A DNA stretch of 64,000 bases from Bedellia somnulentella (GCA_963576735.1 OY755187.1:10602001-10666000); one strand, 5' to 3'. Shown: positions 44,690 to 57,861, counted from the stretch's first letter. The notes: a model not told the origin generated them from the sequence alone. Numbers and translations: made by a program.

Positions 44690-46116
44690 GAAAAAGTCTT
44701 AAAACCGTATAAGCCACAGAAAGCATAAAAATATTGTAAGAATTAACCAATAAATGCTCTATGCCAAATAAACTGCGATCAATAACACCCAATTAAGTAG
44801 TTTTATTAGGTATTTCCGGTTATTTATTGTGGCAATATAAATATTATCATATCTTACACATGTTTTACTAGTTAGATATGCGAACTACCTGAGTCGTTTT
44901 TAGATAGTGTAAATTAAACCATTCATGAAAAGAAATTCACTGTAAAGAGAGAGCTTGTGAGAGCATCAAAGTCATTCTTCACCATATTTCCTAGGATATA
45001 GCGGAAGACAAAGAAAAAAAAACTATTGTTAAAAATGGGTAACCAACCTCATAACCGACCTTACCTGTTTAGGCGACCTAGATTCTTCGTCAATCAATTA
45101 TGTACTTAAAGACTAAGTCAATAATTTATTCCAAGTTAACCTTATTAACTGAAACCTTCACAATCTTTTTGAGTCAGATCTTTGAGTACACTTTATAAAC
45201 TTGCTTAGAAAGTGTCATTAAAATTAAGCATGGCATAGCTAATTCAGTTTAGCATCGATTATTAACTTGGCAGTATACAGAATAAACACTGACTCACTGC
45301 CAATATTCCCTCGAGTCGATGACAACAAGTCTCAAGAACAAAGATAAAACAAAATGGCATTAAAATCAGATAGGAATATAGATTATTGTTGGAGTAACTA
45401 AAATCATTAAAACTTGGACCAAAATTGCTGAGTTGTTTGAAACTGAATCTGCCTATAAATTGATAATGCATTTGTCAATGTTCGGATAAACCTATAATAA
45501 ATAGGCGTTGCATTCGAACGGCTATAATTCAAAGGGGATTTCGGGAATGACGAGCCGTAATAAGAAAATTTTTCACCCCTGTTAGTTTTAACACTACCCC
45601 ATTGTAATCCTGTTCGAGTGTGTAAATGACTGCGCTCGCCCTTTCACTGGTCGCATTTCAGAATACAAATAGTTTTATTCTTTTTGTTATTTATCAATTA
45701 CAGTAATTGTAAAAGTTTTTTTCTCCTTATACTGCAATCAAAACCAGCTATCCACAAAAGACCACTATGTCCACTAGTGACAAGATTCAAAACGATAAAA
45801 GTTTATAAAAAAGCTTATATTTTTCATGAGAACATTGCTATGACTTACATCATGGATTGTAAGTATAAAGGATGATATAAAAACGTTTTTTTACTACAGT
45901 TTACCATATGTCCTTAAAACCCTAATCGTTTATAGAACTCTTTACTTACATCAACTAGGGTGGTTATCTCTAAGTGTCTCAACCGGAAAGTCGAGTAACG
46001 TGAGTGCTTGAGAGCGATCTCAAGTGCCACACAAGTGTTGGTGACGATGTCATTCACATGTCATTTGGCAACGCCTACATATTATAAACTAGCTCAGCAC
46101 CATGGTTTAATCTACA
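44241..46116. other. Stretch without recognised gene; (AT)n microsatellite at 44642-44687
   Basis: The 46 bp (AT)n run is the only clear element. Short frames are domain-free. Confidence 0.5.
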
Positions 46117-47062
46117 TCTATACTTATAATAAATCTGTAGAGAGGTCAATTCTGTACATTAAATATATTTTCAAAATAACTATCAGGGGGTGATTAGTGA
46201 TCGATACTGATGCCAAAAATGCAATCAGTGAAATTTTTGTCTGTCTGTCTGTCTGTCTGTCGGTTTGTATGTTCCTTATGGAAACAAAAACTACTCGACG
46301 GATTTTAACGAAACTTGTTGGAATTATTCTTCATACTCCTGGGCAGGTTATAGTGTACTTTCAGCAGTGTAGTGAAGGGGAATTTTGGGTAATTTTGGGA
46401 AAACGGGGGATGTTACTCCATTTTTTAAGCTTCCGTCGCGTGTGCAGCCTTAGTGGTTATAGTTACATAGAAATCATGTATGACGGAAATATTTTACATA
46501 AAATTTCCAAAAAAATATATTTTTGCAGCATATGTCTATCTTTTATGGTTGTCTCATAATAACACGTGTAATTCCTGATAGCTTTGCAGTTCGGAGCATT
46601 TTGATTATATTTGTTTACTATTACGTTTATAGTTCTCTCATTCATCTCTCATTTAAAAAAGTTTACATTATAACCTATTTAATAAAAAAAGAATCATAGA
46701 AATCGGTATAGAAACACCAAACTTATACATGAAATAAGCTATTGCGCCCTGTCGTCGCACGTGAATGCTATAAGGGTAATTTTATAGTAATGGTTGCGCG
46801 CGCAAAAGATAGCCGGGAGTATACATATACTCCCTGTATGTATGCAAAGTTTGTAACTCTGATTGTTTGTTTGCATGGTTTTATTTTTGGAGATACTGAA
46901 CCGTTCATTAAAGCGCTTTCACAATCACAAAGCTACACTATTATTATGCTGCTACTATGCTATAAGTTGCACTAAATTTCACAAAGGTTGAGCAGTAATT
47001 GAAGAAACCTCAGATATTTTTAAAACTACGCTACCCGTGCAAAGCTGGGCCCGATCCATATG
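46117..47062 (+). mobile_element. Non-autonomous Helitron, family A, with mutated 3' terminus
   Basis: Starts TCTATACTTATAATAAATCT after A. It ends CCCGTGCAAAGCTGGGCCCG then ATCCATATG before T, where siblings have ATCCACTAG. It contains AGTGTAGCTTTGTGATT uninterrupted, the empty target of the hAT-like element at 4016-5824. Confidence 0.88.
46238..46261. repeat. (TGTC)6 microsatellite in Helitron
   Basis: 24 bases, the shortest of the four sibling runs. Confidence 0.9.
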
Positions 47063-47982
47063 TAATCCATATATAATATATTTGTTTAGTTGGTTAAGTA
47101 TGGCTAAATCTCTTTAGGCCCTATTTATTGTTCTGTGTCCTTTTGGTACTATAGACCACTCCACTCGCAATTGCATCCCATTATAGTTTTTTAACAACTG
47201 AATAGTGCTATATGAAAAATACCACATTTACAGATTAATAGCTGAAAAATGAAAAACTACATTACAAGCTAAATGACTCAAAATAATGTGTTCTGAATTC
47301 CCACAGAACACACAAACAGCAATTTATTATACTTTAAAACATGACACTTAATATTGTTTAACCTCTCCAAATCGTTTGATCTAAGAGATGGTAAAAAATT
47401 CTGACATAAATAGTAAAACACAAAAGATTTACCCAAAAAAATTACACTTAATTTTCAGACGCAGCTTACTAATATTTTCAATTACATAGATATGCCGTGG
47501 TGAAGAATGAACCTTCTTTTTAATGTAGTCCATTTGTAATATGCTTCAATTTTAGACCGACGAATCACGGCGCGGGAATGTGAGGCACGTTCTCAAAGTC
47601 AACCAAGAAAATGAAGTGTCGTGAATAACTTTTCTGATGAGTTATGCAGGTCAATTAATCTGGGGGTTCACTTCTCACCATACAAACAAACCAATATTAC
47701 TTTATTCAACACTATACTTGATTTGATATGTCCCGCAGTTTCTCTTAACACGAGTTTTGACTAGAAAATTCGATAACAAGGAAGTTAATGGTTAATGGAA
47801 GGGTAATAATTATGGTGTTTATTTTTTCATTTAGGATATAACTTTGCATGAATGATACCCTTACTGCACTTTAAGCCGTCAATACATTAAATCGCATACT
47901 TTAGCTTTTCTGTACTTTTGTGGGTCGAAAAATATATCAATCGGTAAGCGAGGCAAAGAATAAAAAAAATCTGTAACAATAT
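47063..47982. other. Stretch without recognisable gene or repeat
   Basis: Nothing was recognised. Confidence 0.4.
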
Positions 47983-48230
47983 ATATACACACATACTCGC
48001 AACTATAAATCCTAATAAGGGGGTAGCCAGTGCTTTAGAACTAGAAATTTCACAGCAACTTTTGGAAGATGATTGGGGAAAAGCTGGTGATAATAAATGT
48101 TTTTGGTGACGGGTCTCCAACCGCATCGCCCAAAAACACTTAAAAAGGCCCATTTCCCTAAGTTACTTCTTACAGACACCCAGGGAAAGAAATGGGGTAG
48201 TGCTATTCCAACCTAAAACTACACAGCGAT
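47983..48230 (-). mobile_element. TATG-tail repeat
   Basis: Near full-length minus-strand copy from ACACACATACTCGCAACTAT to CCTAAAACTACACAGCG. Confidence 0.82.
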
Positions 48231-48570
48231 AACATAATTTAGAGAAAAGTCAACGATATAAAAAACAGAGCTATTATGAAAAATTGTCTAAACCGAAACT
48301 GGAATCTATCACAGCCACATTATCATCGCAAGCATTTAAATCACATTCTCGCATAAAAAGAAACGTGAAATTCGGCCGAAGCCAGAAATTAGGCCGCATA
48401 AATAACCGACGAAAGTGACAAGTCGCGACAAGGCACGAAATAGCTACAGTCAAGTGGTATTTACAAAAAGTAAACTTTGAAATAAAAAGCAACCACTACT
48501 TTTGAAATTAAGCTCATCACGCGAGCCGCTAAGTCTAAGAAATTTCGGATACAACTTTTTTATATAATAT
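48231..48570. other. Stretch without recognisable gene
   Basis: Nothing was recognised. Confidence 0.4.
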
Positions 48571-48723
48571 TATATTACACGGCTATAGTTCCTAAAAAGG
48601 GATCGCCAGAGCATCAGAATAAGAGATGCCCCAGCCACTTTTGAAAATTGATTGGGATTTCCCTATTCTAATATTCTATTTAGATTGTAAAATTAAGGAT
48701 CGGTCTCCATCCACGTCGCATCA
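48571..48723 (-). mobile_element. TATG-tail repeat, 3' half with small insertion
   Basis: From ATTACACGGCTATAGTTCCT to CGGTCTCCATCCACGTCGCA, with ~25 bp of foreign AT-rich sequence after TTGATTGGG. Confidence 0.65.
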
Positions 48724-49207
48724 ATTACAAATAAATATTATACAGATATAGTAGACTGATAGAACCGATAGTCCATAGAATAGAAAAGCTATTGATTATT
48801 GTAAGTGATAATACCAAGACAGCACAACAATAATCTTAAAGTAAGTAAAATCTCCTGTACAATAGTGGGAACCAGACATGACGCCAATTTGAGAGCTGCA
48901 GTTCATATTTGACTAACGTTACTTTCAATCGAAGGTGCACTTTATTGACATTAGTATATGTTTTATAATGTACAGTATAGACCAAGGTCCACTTAGAAAT
49001 TGCGCCAGAGGGGTGTACCGCACGTCTATTCAGGATATTTCCAGACATACACCAATATTGTAATATGACTAAGAAAAGATGTGTGTTGCTGAGTTTCTTA
49101 CGGGTTCTTCTCGCAACAATACACCTTCCGAATCCGAAGTAGAGTCAGTAGAGTAAGATTTAACTTATACGTAAGTTTGTGACGTTCAAAAAATAGAGAA
49201 CAATTCT
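48724..49207. other. Stretch without recognisable gene
   Basis: Nothing was recognised. Confidence 0.4.
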
Positions 49208-49345
49208 TTTTTTTTTTAAATCTTTTCGTTCATGAAAACCTCATGTGGGGATTATTACATTTATTATTATTAAAAATATCGACACAGGCGGGGATCCCCG
49301 CCTGTGTCGAAATTTTTCTTTCCTTTATTTATTCTTTAATTATTA
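49208..49345. repeat. Collapsed inverted dimer of the tRNA-like repeat
   Basis: Outer flank AAATCTTTTCGTTCATGAAA and CCTCATGTGGGGATTATTA, then a 30 bp perfect palindrome at 49280-49309 made of two facing CGACACAGGCGGGGA ends, then AATTTTTCTTTCCTTTATTT. The tRNA-like bodies have been deleted from both arms. Confidence 0.75.
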
Positions 49346-49555
49346 GTAACAATTCTTTTTATTTTGAAATAAATATTTTTTTTATTTTTTATCTTTATCT
49401 ATGTCTAGACAGAGTTTTTACTTATCAATATAATCCAAGGTTAAGAAACAAACATCATAAAAATTGGCCTCAGTGAGGATCGATAGGATTGGCGGATCTA
49501 GAAGTGAGTCACCTAACCATTATACACGGTGGTGGTCTAAATTAAATTATCTACA

Positions 49556-49642
49556 ATACTCAAGGCTATACTCTTAGAAAGCGTTAGCCAGAGCCTTAGA
49601 GAAAGGAATTCCTAAGACACTCTTCGACACTGGAAGACAATA
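49556..49642 (-). mobile_element. TATG-tail repeat, 3' fragment
   Basis: CTCAAGGCTATACTCTTAGA and GTTAGCCAGAGCCTTAGAGA. Confidence 0.6.
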
Positions 49643-50131
49643 AGGGTTTCAAGTTCATGATCAGCAGAAATTATATTTTTAATATTTCAGACACCGATAA
49701 AAAAAACCTTAATGTGAAAGTTACCGAATACCGAATCGTTTACTTTACACAGAAAGTAAAGTATTACTAAAACGAAAAAGAGACATGAATAAGTTCTGTT
49801 TTCACTCTAATGTTTGAAACTTAGCCTACTTTCATCCAACATACGGAATTCAAAATCATCATTCAAATTATCTATAAAAATATATATTAAGATTTTTCTC
49901 TCTCAGGACTTGAAATTAAGAGCTTATGTTGTCGTAATGTGCGTAGTGAAACATGACATGGGTTAAGCAAGAGGTCAGAAAATACTTTGCATGTGGTTGT
50001 GGTTGTATCTTAATTAATTTTGTATATTTGCAAACTCATTCCGAGTACGGTTTTAAGTTTTTTAAATCTGACAAGATATTTGGAGATAATAATCAGAACC
50101 CTATATTGTGTATTTTCAGTTTTGAAATTAC
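49643..50131. other. Stretch without recognisable gene
   Basis: Nothing was recognised. Confidence 0.4.
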
Positions 50132-50141
50132 TTAATTTTAT

Positions 50142-50498
50142 ATTTTTAAAAACGACGTGATGGCTCAATTTATAGAACACCGGTTAACGTGCAAGCGACT
50201 AGTGTTCAAATCACGGGTCGGGCCTACACCAATTTGTCTTTTCTAAAGACATATATTAATTTATCATGGTTGCTAACGGTGAGGAAAAACATCGTGATGA
50301 AACCCACATGACTGAGTTGTACTTAGTCATGTGACAGTGTATTCGTACAAAACGGCGATTGGCCTGCCCCCTATCACGTGAGTACACTGTCCATGCAAAA
50401 CGTGGGTACTCTGAGATGTTCAGGTCACGAGATGTTCAGAAGTATTAGTACCTCGGCCAACCCCTTCGGGGATATTCGGCGTGGACGTTTATGTTATG
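50142..50498 (+). mobile_element. tRNA-headed SINE, full copy
   Basis: The head has an A-box-like GTGATGGCTCAATTTATAG and a B-box-like GTGTTCAAATCACGGGTC. The core holds GGTGAGGAAAAACATCGTGA. The 3' region holds CCCCTTCGGGGATATTCGGC and a TTATGTTATG tail. Flanking direct repeats TTAATTTTAT are at 50132-50141 and 50499-50508. Confidence 0.85.
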
Positions 50499-50508
50499 TT
50501 AATTTTAT

Positions 50509-53500
50509 TATGGTATGGTAAAATAGGAAACAATCAATCCGAAAACTCTTTTGTTTAATTATACAGAAAAAAATTGTTTTCACCATGTTCGAAGCTACAT
50601 CATTAATCATGAAGCAACAAAAAATATGAAGCGTTCAATGTATTCGTTGTTTTTTTAAATTATATAATAGCGCAGTACGAGCAAGTGATTATCAATTATA
50701 GCTAACACCATATCTGACTGCTGGGAATCAGAACAAATCAGAACCAATAAAAGATGGATTACTAATAAAAGACTGTCGGGAGAAAATAAAGACAAATATG
50801 ACTACACTATCCTTCAGAGCACATTTACAATTTTACATACATTTTTTTTTCATTTTACATAAACAAATGTATCAGCAAACCAAAAATCTCTTCAGAAATG
50901 TACCGGGAAATATAATATTTAATTAGAATATATATTTTAATACACTCTAAATTCCAAACACAAGTTTCTGTCCACATCTCAAAAACGTCCAGATCAAATG
51001 ATAAGATAAAAAGCTATGTAATTCGATGTGTCCCCCGGGGATAGGGCTCGACGAAGGACTCTGCCCTTCTTCATCCGAGCGCGCCTGTCTGTCCCTGGAG
51101 AGTCAGTCGGAAAATACTGCGAGGCATGGCAGTGTCCATATTTTTATGAGTTAAGAATGTTTTTTCTAAGATAGGGGTAATATACAAGAGGAATGTGGAT
51201 TGTAAGAACTCAGATATAAATATTTTCTCCAAATATTATGTATTATTAAGTGTCAACCATAAAAAAAAGAAGAAAAATCAGCTAAAATAAGAGGAAAACA
51301 AGAGAACCCTTTATTGTTCTTGTACCCAATTTAACGTAAAAATAACTCTAGTGCATAACATAACATGATTATTTAAATTGTACCAGCCCCCCAACATCAG
51401 GCGCGTGTTAGCGGTCATGATACGGGAGAAGTGAGAAAACAACAGCTATCAGTATCTCACTTTAACCGTTACATGCCGAATGCTACGGGGGCAGGTTGGT
51501 ACGGTACAACCTACAACATACGCAAAAAAACGTATACAAATGGATTTGCAACATCGTCGGCTAATTCCACAGTCGTTATTGTATGCGTCAATGTGACATT
51601 ACTCCATATTTCAAGCACCGTTGTTACTCCGAAACGGGCATTCACACGGTCACACAGATGTCGGGTATAACACCTTTATAGAGCAGACAGAAGCTAACAA
51701 TAGAGTACGCAGAGTCGCCTGACTCATTATACGGAACGATGTGAACGGCCTTCGCGGTAAATACTGAATTCTGAGTCAAAACGCTTTTGTTATCTATAAC
51801 ACTTACAATGACCTGCGCTGCATACCTTACTATGTATTTCAACGGAATAATGAGGGCTTTTGATACTGCTAACACAAAGGCATTCTATACTAACTTTCGT
51901 TCCTAAGACTGATGACACAATTGCAGTTACAATTTGTAACAAAACGACTTTGTCTATCGTAATCTATGACTAACAAGAAATTAATGAGCTGTGCTAAATG
52001 ACACAAATTATGACGGCAATAGAAAAGTGCCGCTATTATTGGCACATCTGAAAGTGTTGGCCAACATCAATAAGCCAACCGCAAATCCGTCGTCACATTT
52101 CGTCATCGGATCGCTTCACTGGTCCGGCCAATCGGCCAATAGTCCACTAAAACTGAGACAATATCTTAGAAAGGTAATCGTGGACACCAATTGGCATTGT
52201 TCTCGCATTGAAACAAACGTATTGTCACCATGCAACATTGAGAACAATAATTGATAGTGCACACGTTCAGTTCCAAATCGTTTGGTTTTCATAACTCGAA
52301 TGAAAGATAAAAAACGCAATAAAAAGTTATAGTACGTACTTCTGTTCGCATGGACGATAATTTTAGTTTATATTTTATTTAGAACTATACTTTTATACAT
52401 TAAAGCAAGAAGTCTTATCAAAGATATCATAAATTAACTCTACCATAGGATCAAATGTCTGTGCATTAAAATACTTGTGGATAGCCCCACGGGTAATATA
52501 TTTTTTCAAGTAGGTAACTAGGTTTCTCCACTTTTTGGTCTCTCTCCAGTCCTTATCATAATTATGAGTCTATGTTAGTTCTGAATTCTGTTAATAAAGT
52601 GTTTATTAAAATCAGTTTAGCAGTTTCAGAGCCTCATTACAAACAAACACCCAACAAGTCTATCCTATATTTATAACAAGTATAGAAAAGATATACTCAT
52701 TTAAATTATCCGATGTCATTAAACACCGTTAATGAAATCCTTTCAAACCCAATTCCAGTGTCGCAACCGCGTAGAAACAACAGTTTTCGAACAAAAGCCA
52801 AGAAGATTGAATTGCAGTATAAAGCTTACACAGGCTCCACCGCACCACTCTCAACAGTTAGCAAAGCATTGTTTAAAAGCATTCTTCGGAACAAGTTCAG
52901 TTGAAATAATCCACAACCGCTTTTACCAACTGTGGGCGAGCTCAAGTGCTTTAATTGAATAGAACGGTGTCTGTAGACTTGGGTTTAATAACCCTGTCTG
53001 TCACTTTGAGGTTGTTGACAACCGCTTTATGATCAGAACGAAGGAATATAGAATGACGTTACCGACATTAGTATGACAAAACAAATCTATGAGTTTGAGC
53101 ATGAAACAACTATTACAACAAGCTTCATGAAAGCTCAGTACTAAAAGTAAACGAGCCTGTTTTTGTTGAAAAAGAGAACTGCTGAAAGCGGAAAGGCAAA
53201 CGAGCTAATTTCTTTGCACATTCACAGATATACAAATAATTTCAATATAAAAAATAACCTCCTAACTAGTCATCTTGTTAGTATGATGGTAATTTGCAGA
53301 CAATAAATACTATCACAACGATGACAAGACCGTATTACCACAAACTTTTGAAAACCGGTATAGTAGATTTTTTATCGAATATAGAAATGTAATTTACGTA
53401 GAGTTAATCAAGTTAACATTTTACTTAACACTTGCAGAATTTAATGATACTAAAATAATAAATTCACACACCTGCACAATTTTTATAATAATATGCGCGG

Positions 53501-53744
53501 ACAGTTTTAACAGAGAACCTTCTTTAAAATAGTTCGAATCTTTTGAATGAATGACATAGATTATGATAATGACATATCTACAAATTGTCGGTAAAGGAGA
53601 AACTCAACGGGATTCTAGCTACCAATACAATTTGTCTTAACAAATATCCCATTTGGTTGTGGTAAAATAAAAAGCATCAGCTGCTTTTTTTCGCTCGTCT
53701 ATTGTAAAAGTTAACTAGTATCACAGTTTGTTTTTTAAAAGAGC
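50509..53744. other. Long repeat-poor stretch, no gene recognised
   Basis: GC-richer patches at 51030-51110 and 51390-51560 are not recognised. A possible Helitron-like 5' end on the minus strand (TCTATACTTGTTATAAATAT at 52686) lacks a matching 3' end. Overlapping frames at 52713-52962 have no domain. Confidence 0.4.
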
Positions 53745-53818
53745 TGACCTGTGATTGAACAAACTTCAAATATTTGAGGAAATTGCAGTACCCGTATGAA
53801 GCTGGGGCGATCCACTAG
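53745..53818 (+). mobile_element. Helitron family A, 3' terminal fragment
   Basis: GTGATTGAACAAACTTCAAA, then ACCCGTATGAAGCTGGGGCG and ATCCACTAG before T. It matches the last ~75 bp of the family; upstream sequence is unrelated. Confidence 0.75.
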
Positions 53819-55609
53819 TCCTATTTAATGTAGCCACGGGCAGAAAGCGGGTCTTTTAAAGTAAGTAAATACTTTATGCCATATCTCCTAGAAATGGTAG
53901 CAGTACGACACCAACAAATTAATACTCAACATAAATAAAAATATTTGTAACTTGATTATTAAATGAGTCAACTTCACAAAGATAACACTCAAATTAGCTC
54001 GTATTCCTTTCAAACTGGTTACCAAATTAATCATATAGGCAGTTGCGTCCATTCCCAGTATCAAGTTTCCGAAGCCGAGTGCATGACACATGTCTTTGTC
54101 CGGCCATAGTCTATTGTATCTTTCACAGAATCACTGAAAGAGTATTTTAAAACATTATTTTTTTCACGAGACCCGTGTCTGTAGCCCGCGACACCCATTG
54201 TCCTTTGTTGGACGTTGAATGGGTACAAACGCGTCACAAAACAAGGATAATGTACCTGAAACAGTGCGACTTTTTTTGTTCGTTGTGCGGCTTTTTATTG
54301 TTCAACACTAAGAATACCAGGAGCTGTTCGACTTATTAATGTCCTTGGCAGTTGTAATATTGTGATTAACTTTGCTTTCTTTAAGTTAAGTAATGATGGT
54401 TATAAAACCATAAACCAATCCCTTATTTAGGTGTATTGGTGTTCATTGTTGGTATTTTCTTTAATATAATTATTTGGAGAGATGGCTTCCTATTACTTAT
54501 CTGTAATAGAGCTACTCTGTAGATTTGTACATCGTGTTTTATGAAAAATAACTTACCAACAGCTCATATTTCACACTAGATTAACAAGTAAAAAAAAAAC
54601 AATCTCAACCATCTATTCTTCATCTACTATTTTTATATGCAGTATGGTAGACCCCATGCTACAATTAACAGGCAGCCAAATGCGGAGAGCAATGAAGCAT
54701 GCCGAGTAGGAAGCAACGCTACATATGACATAACTGGATTATCGGAAATACTGCTTTTGAACTGATAAATTGATGGAACCATCTTTTACATGAACAAGAA
54801 GGTATGAAATTATTAAAAGATAAAAGCGTGAAAATCCATAGTAAAAGTAAATTCTTATAGAAGTCAATTCTTTAAGGGTGTGAAGTAGTTAGTTGAAAGT
54901 AACTGTAAAGCAATGTTGCAATTTGTTTGTTAAATTGGAAAGTCGTAAACAGGAGGCAATGAAAAAAAAGAAAACTTATGACCAGGCATTACTAACCGTA
55001 TTTTCTGTGGAAAAAAGGGGCTACACCTGTTACAGACTGCCTTGTTAGGAAAAAAACACATTTATAACCAGTCATCGAGCAACTCTAAAGACAAATATCA
55101 AAGAATATAGCTCCTAATTTAAACATTTCAAGGAACAAGAAGATAAGTAATTGTCTACAAATAATTTGTACAGAGTACCCAATTTCGTCAAAACGACTTA
55201 TAAAATGGAATATGAAATTTCAAAGTGTAACAAGCAAATTAGCGTAAACCCACGGTACAAAGCCGTCGCAGGCTATTAACACAAATTCACAGAACACTCA
55301 CAACTTGAATGGCAACGGTTGAAATGATGAGCACCTAAGAGAACTGAATAAATTAGGATTCGCAGAATTACACTCAATGTGAATTCATACAAGCATCACG
55401 GGTACATTTTCTGAAGAAAATTAAAATGACATCAAAAGAAAAGATTTCAACACGTAATTCGAGAATTGAGGAGAACATGAAAATAAATTTTAACCTCTAT
55501 ACAGCAAAAAGGGGTTGCTAGAATTTCCGAATCAACAATTCTCTCGCTACAAATTATTGCAGAGAGAAGAGGGATACATAGGGATATAAATTAGAATGTT
55601 TTTCTTTAT
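53819..55609. other. Stretch without recognised gene
   Basis: A weak minus-strand TATG-repeat patch (AAAAAGGGGTTGCTAGAATT) lies at about 55505. Nothing else was recognised. Confidence 0.4.
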
Positions 55610-55800
55610 GAAAATCTCATGTGGAGATTGGGTATTTAATATTAAGATTTGGTTATTCTAATGAATAATGGATAAATAAAGGAAAGAAAATTTTCGACAC
55701 CAGCGGGGATCGAACCCACGACCTACGGTACACGCCCAGTATATGCCCCCGTCGCTCTGCCAATTGAGCTATAGTGTCAATTTTAGGTATATTAGGCACA
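55610..55800 (-). mobile_element. tRNA-like repeat with enlarged anticodon region
   Basis: Body 55696-55778 on the minus strand: TGACACTATAGCTCAATTGG, GTTCGATCCCCGCTGGTGTC. The anticodon segment is ~10 bp longer than in 30804-30876 through a partial duplication of TACACGCC/TATATGCC. Confidence 0.75.
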
Positions 55801-55823
55801 ATTTACGAAACTTGTTTAGAATA

Positions 55824-56192
55824 CTTGCAACCGTGATAGCCCAGTGGGTAGAAAACTCGGTTATCGTGCAAACGACTAGTGTTCAAATCCTGGGTCGGGC
55901 CTACACCAATTTGTCTTTTCTAAAGACATATGTATGGTTAATTTTATCATCGTTGTTAACGGTGAGGGAAAACATCGTGAGGAAACCCACATGGCTGAGT
56001 TGTACTTAGTCGTGTGACAGAGTATTCGTACAAAACGGCGATAGGCCTGCCCCCTATCACGTGAATATACTGTCCATGCAAAATGTGGGTACTCTGAACA
56101 CCAGGTGACAAAGTCACGTGATTTTCAGAAGTATAGTACCTCTGCCAACCCCTTCGGGGATATTCGGCGTGAACGTTTATGTTTATGTTATG
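55824..56192 (+). mobile_element. tRNA-headed SINE, full copy with 12 bp target-site duplication
   Basis: Reference copy, 369 bp. The head is CAACCGTGATAGCCCAGTGG (A box) and AGTGTTCAAATCCTGGGTCG (B box). The core is GTGAGGGAAAACATCGTGAG. The 3' part is GTGGGTACTCTGAACACCAG, CCCCTTCGGGGATATTCGGC and TTATGTTATG. Direct repeats TTGTTTAGAATA are at 55812-55823 and 56193-56204. Pol III transcription and LINE-mediated mobilisation are inferred from the class. Confidence 0.9.
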
Positions 56193-56227
56193 TTGTTTAG
56201 AATAAAACCAACGGTATATTTATATGA

Positions 56228-56365
56228 CTAGTAGTCCATCCCTGCCTCGTAAATGAAGTATAAAGTTTCTTCTTAAAGTTTTAGCCGTCCATTCGAGAAA
56301 TAATATTTTACATCGCTTGAGCTGTTTCGGAGCCTATCCATTAGAGACAAACACACAAATAAAAG
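56228..56365 (-). mobile_element. Helitron 3' terminal fragment, another family
   Basis: On the minus strand it ends GGCAGGGATGGACTACTAG before T. The body has GTTTGTCTCTAATGGATAGG and CTCCGAAACAGCTC. No 5' end was found. Confidence 0.55.
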
Positions 56366-56878
56366 ATTCTTTTTAATAATTAATTAAGGAGTACAAAAAT
56401 ATAATTATAAAAATACAAGAAAATAGCTGTTATCAAAGTATTAAAACAAATCTTCGTCAGTAACACAATATTGTATAAATAAAAAAGTAAAAGAAAACTT
56501 CAAAGAAGCGAGTAAAATTCAGCTAATGAGAAATGATGAAAGATATTCTCGAGTTATATTACAATTTTCATCGTCACTTGAAGTGAAAATTAATATTAAG
56601 AGTCGTGTCTGAAAAAAAGTCTGTGAAATACAAAATGAAAAAAGGACACTGAATTTACTATAAAGCTCAAAGATAATCAATATATTCCTACTGATAATTT
56701 AATACTGGAATATTTTGAAACAGTGATAGTTTTTTCCTTCTGAAATCACAGAAACTACACTAGTTTATATACAACTTAGGGCGGTATTTTCTGACTATCT
56801 CTGACTTATAATGTATTGTAGGGACGTTCAATATTTTTTTAAGCATAAAAACTTTATTAATACTTCAATTTATTTTTA
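56366..56878. other. Stretch without recognisable gene
   Basis: Nothing was recognised. Confidence 0.4.
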
Positions 56879-56979
56879 GGGCCTTTGCACACTACGCTTA
56901 ATAAACGCTCCATCGACGCGCGTTTGTAGCTATACAATACGCTTGTAAGATGGGTGGTAAAAGGGGTGTCCAAAGGCCG
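56879..56979. mobile_element. Possible PIF/Harbinger-type MITE
   Basis: 101 bp with ends GGGCCTTTGCACAC and, inverted, CGGCCTTTGGACAC. TTA lies on the left, and TTG where TTA would be expected on the right. A degenerate example of the class seen at 9775. Confidence 0.5.
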
Positions 56980-57075
56980 TTGATATTAACAAGGGAAATT
57001 AACACTTGTTAATCAATCATTTACAAATTAAGAAATAGAGTGTGGTGAAGTAGGTAAATAAGCATACATGGCATA

Positions 57076-57667
57076 CTAGCTGACCCGACAGACTTTGTAC
57101 TGTCAGCTTATGACAAAACTGTAGGCGTTTTTCCGGTACTCTTAGTTCAATCAGAATATTTTATTGGTCAAATTTTTCCGCGATGAAAAGCATCCTATTG
57201 ATAATTCGGTATGCAAAGTTTTTTTTTGGGATTTATTAAATATTTTTATTTGAAAGCAAACACGAAAATAATAAAACTGATTTGAATGTTTTTCATTTAA
57301 AATGAGTAATTGCAAAGTTATGATTTTTTAAAGATTGTTCAACTTTTGTACTTAATGACGTCATCGATTGAAAATATCACGTAGCGACATTCAAATAAAG
57401 CGAAATGTTTAGTAAAAATGTTGCTAATTGCTAAAATAACGGTCATCTTAGCTCTGTTTGATTTAATTTCAAGAAAATATGTTTTAAAAACATAATATCT
57501 CGAAATGGTTTCGTAATCAGCACCACTTTTGTAAAACTTTGCATACCGAATTTGGGTCATTATCTAGCATTATCCCCATTTTCATTTGTATACATTATGT
57601 ACTTGAGGAGCCCTTTCACCTCAAACACACAAAAATCTAAACTTTCACATTTATAATATTAATAGGA
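57076..57667 (-). mobile_element. Non-autonomous Helitron, family C
   Basis: 592 bp. On the minus strand it starts TCCTATTAATATTATAAATG after A and ends GACAGTACAAAGTCTGTC (hairpin) then GGGTCAGCTAG before T. No coding capacity; the domain-free frames inside are not genes. Part of its interior resembles 63585-63660. Confidence 0.88.
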
Positions 57668-57861
57668 TTTGTTAGTTAATAAGAAGATAACATGAAATTA
57701 TATTTCAGTTTATTATTTTGATGAATTGCAGATATTTTTGGAAAACAAATCACAAATTAAGCACAAACAACAACTGCAATTTACTTAAGAATCATAATCA
57801 ATGAACCGACCTACCAAGATACATATTCTAAGGACTATAGATAATCTCCAGCAATTCCATA

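Noticed and set aside
46812..46831. 20 bp palindrome GGGAGTATACATATACTCCC
   Set aside because: Short, with a two-base imperfect centre, inside a Helitron; likely chance in TA-rich sequence.
52340..52686. Minus-strand Helitron beginning at 52686
   Set aside because: TCTATACTTGT resembles a Helitron start, but the preceding base is T not A and no hairpin-CTAG end was found downstream.
54190..54310. SOX-like motifs (CATTGTCC, CTTTGTTG) as an enhancer
   Set aside because: Such short AT-rich motifs are expected by chance at this composition; no further support.
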